Assembly: GCA_016764415.1 (NCBI GenBank)
Contig: JAESRY010000094.1
Span: forward strand, 2,916-8,828
Reading direction: 5' to 3'
DNA from: Cycloclasticus sp.
Lineage (GTDB): Bacteria > Pseudomonadota > Gammaproteobacteria > Methylococcales > Cycloclasticaceae
Length of the DNA stretch: 5,913 bases
Shown here one piece after another: positions 5,041 to 5,913 of this stretch; position 1 is the stretch's first letter, and each line of letters begins with the position of its first letter. The position numbers and the translations under genes were made by a program. The notes below the pieces were generated by a model. The model was given only the letters and a program-made list of their open reading frames with translations. It did no database searches and was not told the origin of the DNA.

Positions 5041-5913
5041 TTAAAAATCCATCATGAAATTAACTGAACCTACATTTCCGTTATAGTCAGCAGATGAAAG
5101 ATTAGAGTCTGCATTAATATATTCATAACTCAACTTAACGCTCATATCATCGCCCAATGATTTAATCAGGTCGATATTAACAAGGCCCTGCTCATCGTCT
5201 CTCTTTTGAGCAATACTTGCTGTTACATTATCGTAATCACGCCAGTAGTGTTGATAACTTACTTTTAACTTCACATCCGAGTTCATCATCAAAGGTGTAG
5301 ACAAACCAACTTTAACCAGCGCACCTTGATAATCCAGCTCGCCATCTTTTGCATTCTCATCTTCTGCTCGAAGCCTTAAGACTACATGGGCCGTTATCCA
5401 TAAAGAAATAGAAATTATCCAGTGAGATGCTGTGTTGTGTTGCTTTGCGTCGCGACCAGATGTTGAATCGAAATCTTTATCCAAGTATGCGTAGCTCAGA
5501 AGGTGATACCAGCTTTCGGCGCCGCTAAAGCCGACCGATGGCGTTACTGTATACGAAGCATATAACTCACTTCCACCCAGGTAAATTCTTGAATAGCCGT
5601 AGGATAAACTCGTGTCGAGGTCACCAATTTCCCATGAACCTAAGACTGACAACGTATGTATTTGCAAATCAAAATCATCATACGTTTCGTGCAAACTTTG
5701 ATAAAAATCGTACGTTAGATCAAGCTCTTTTCCGTTGGCTTTAATGGGTGTGTAGCTAGTTCCAAAGTCAAAAACAGCCGCTACATCCGACTCGCCCGTT
5801 GTCTGATCCAAAGATGGAACGGAGATATTGTCGTCATACTCTAACCCAGCAGATACAGTGAACTTTACATCTTCGCTGGCAAATGCTGATGAGGACGGTA
5901 ATGTCGCAAACGC
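5041..5913 (-). CDS. Outer-membrane beta-barrel protein, 5' end off the right edge, with internal out-of-frame segment
   Basis: The frame is open to the right edge, giving 290 residues. The first visible residues, AFATLPSSSAFA before SEDVKF, look like the end of a signal peptide cut after AFA. The mature chain alternates polar and aromatic/hydrophobic residues as in barrel strands (GLEYDDNISVP, LSYGYSRIYLG, VKLKVSYQHYWRDYD, MSVKLSYEYINADS) and ends in NVGSVNFMMDF with the terminal Phe used for BAM-dependent insertion. It is probably an integral outer-membrane protein of unknown role; resemblance to barrels of the DUF560/Slam kind is only an impression. Residues about 161-178 of the visible chain do not look like barrel. 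The other frame there reads SISLDNFYFFMDNGPCSL, a good strand-turn-strand, flanked by a 5-bp duplication and an extra base (see findings). A TTG at 5809-5811 is an internal codon, not the start. Confidence 0.75.
   Translation of the reverse strand, partial: AFATLPSSSAFASEDVKFTVSAGLEYDDNISVPSLDQTTGESDVAAVFDFGTSYTPIKANGKELDLTYDFYQSLHETYDDFDLQIHTLSVLGSWEIGDLDTSLSYGYSRIYLGGSELYASYTVTPSVGFSGAESWYHLLSYAYLDKDFDSTSGRDAKQHNTASHWIISISLWITAHVVLRLRAEDENAKDGELDYQGALVKVGLSTPLMMNSDVKLKVSYQHYWRDYDNVTASIAQKRDDEQGLVNIDLIKSLGDDMSVKLSYEYINADSNLSSADYNGNVGSVNFMMDF
5431..5442. repeat. Tandem 5-bp duplication (TGTTG)2 inside the barrel gene
   Basis: TGTTG occurs at 5433-5437 and 5438-5442 (CAACA twice in the sense of the gene), with two further matching bases at 5431-5432. 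Removing one copy restores the barrel-like reading frame downstream in the gene, so it is a likely slippage insertion. Confidence 0.7.

Noticed and set aside
5538..5744. Plus-strand 68-residue frame
   Set aside because: Antisense to clear barrel-strand coding sequence.

Overview
The window looks like a stretch of chromosome from a marine-type gammaproteobacterium (Alteromonadales-like). I infer this from AT-leaning codon use, the mix of a COG1033-type RND exporter, a methyl-accepting chemotaxis protein and an outer-membrane barrel, and from a bufferin operon. The taxonomic call is inference only. I see no tRNA, rRNA, CRISPR array or intact mobile element.

Left part (1-1157, minus strand): the N-terminal 385 codons of a large RND-superfamily exporter (MMPL/COG1033 type) that runs off the left edge. 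It is read leftward from a 302-bp intergenic region (1158-1459). That region carries a plausible sigma70 promoter for the exporter, with two direct repeats one helical turn apart lying in its spacer and -10 element.

Centre (1460-3472, plus strand): a compact three-gene bufferin operon. It holds a Sec-exported cysteine-rich peptide precursor (bufA, BufA2-like), a DUF692 multinuclear non-heme iron oxidase (MNIO, bufB) and a DUF2063 partner protein (bufC). In characterised bufferin systems the MNIO and its partner modify cysteines of the precursor in the cytoplasm. The peptide is then exported to the periplasm, where it binds copper or other metals. An inverted repeat followed by a short T-rich tract sits between bufA and bufB, bufB has no clear Shine-Dalgarno, and bufB and bufC overlap by one base. 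This layout should give much precursor and little enzyme. No DoxX-like bufD follows.

Right part (3473-5913, minus strand): a convergent 175-bp spacer with a predicted minus-strand terminator, then a decayed chemoreceptor gene and the end of an outer-membrane beta-barrel gene entering from the right edge. The chemoreceptor has lost its first membrane segment and the start of its sensor domain, and is broken again by loss of one A in a homopolymer. The barrel gene contains an 18-codon segment read out of frame between a 5-bp tandem duplication and a compensating 1-base insertion. The right half therefore looks like a decaying or indel-prone (or poorly sequenced) segment next to an intact metallophore operon.
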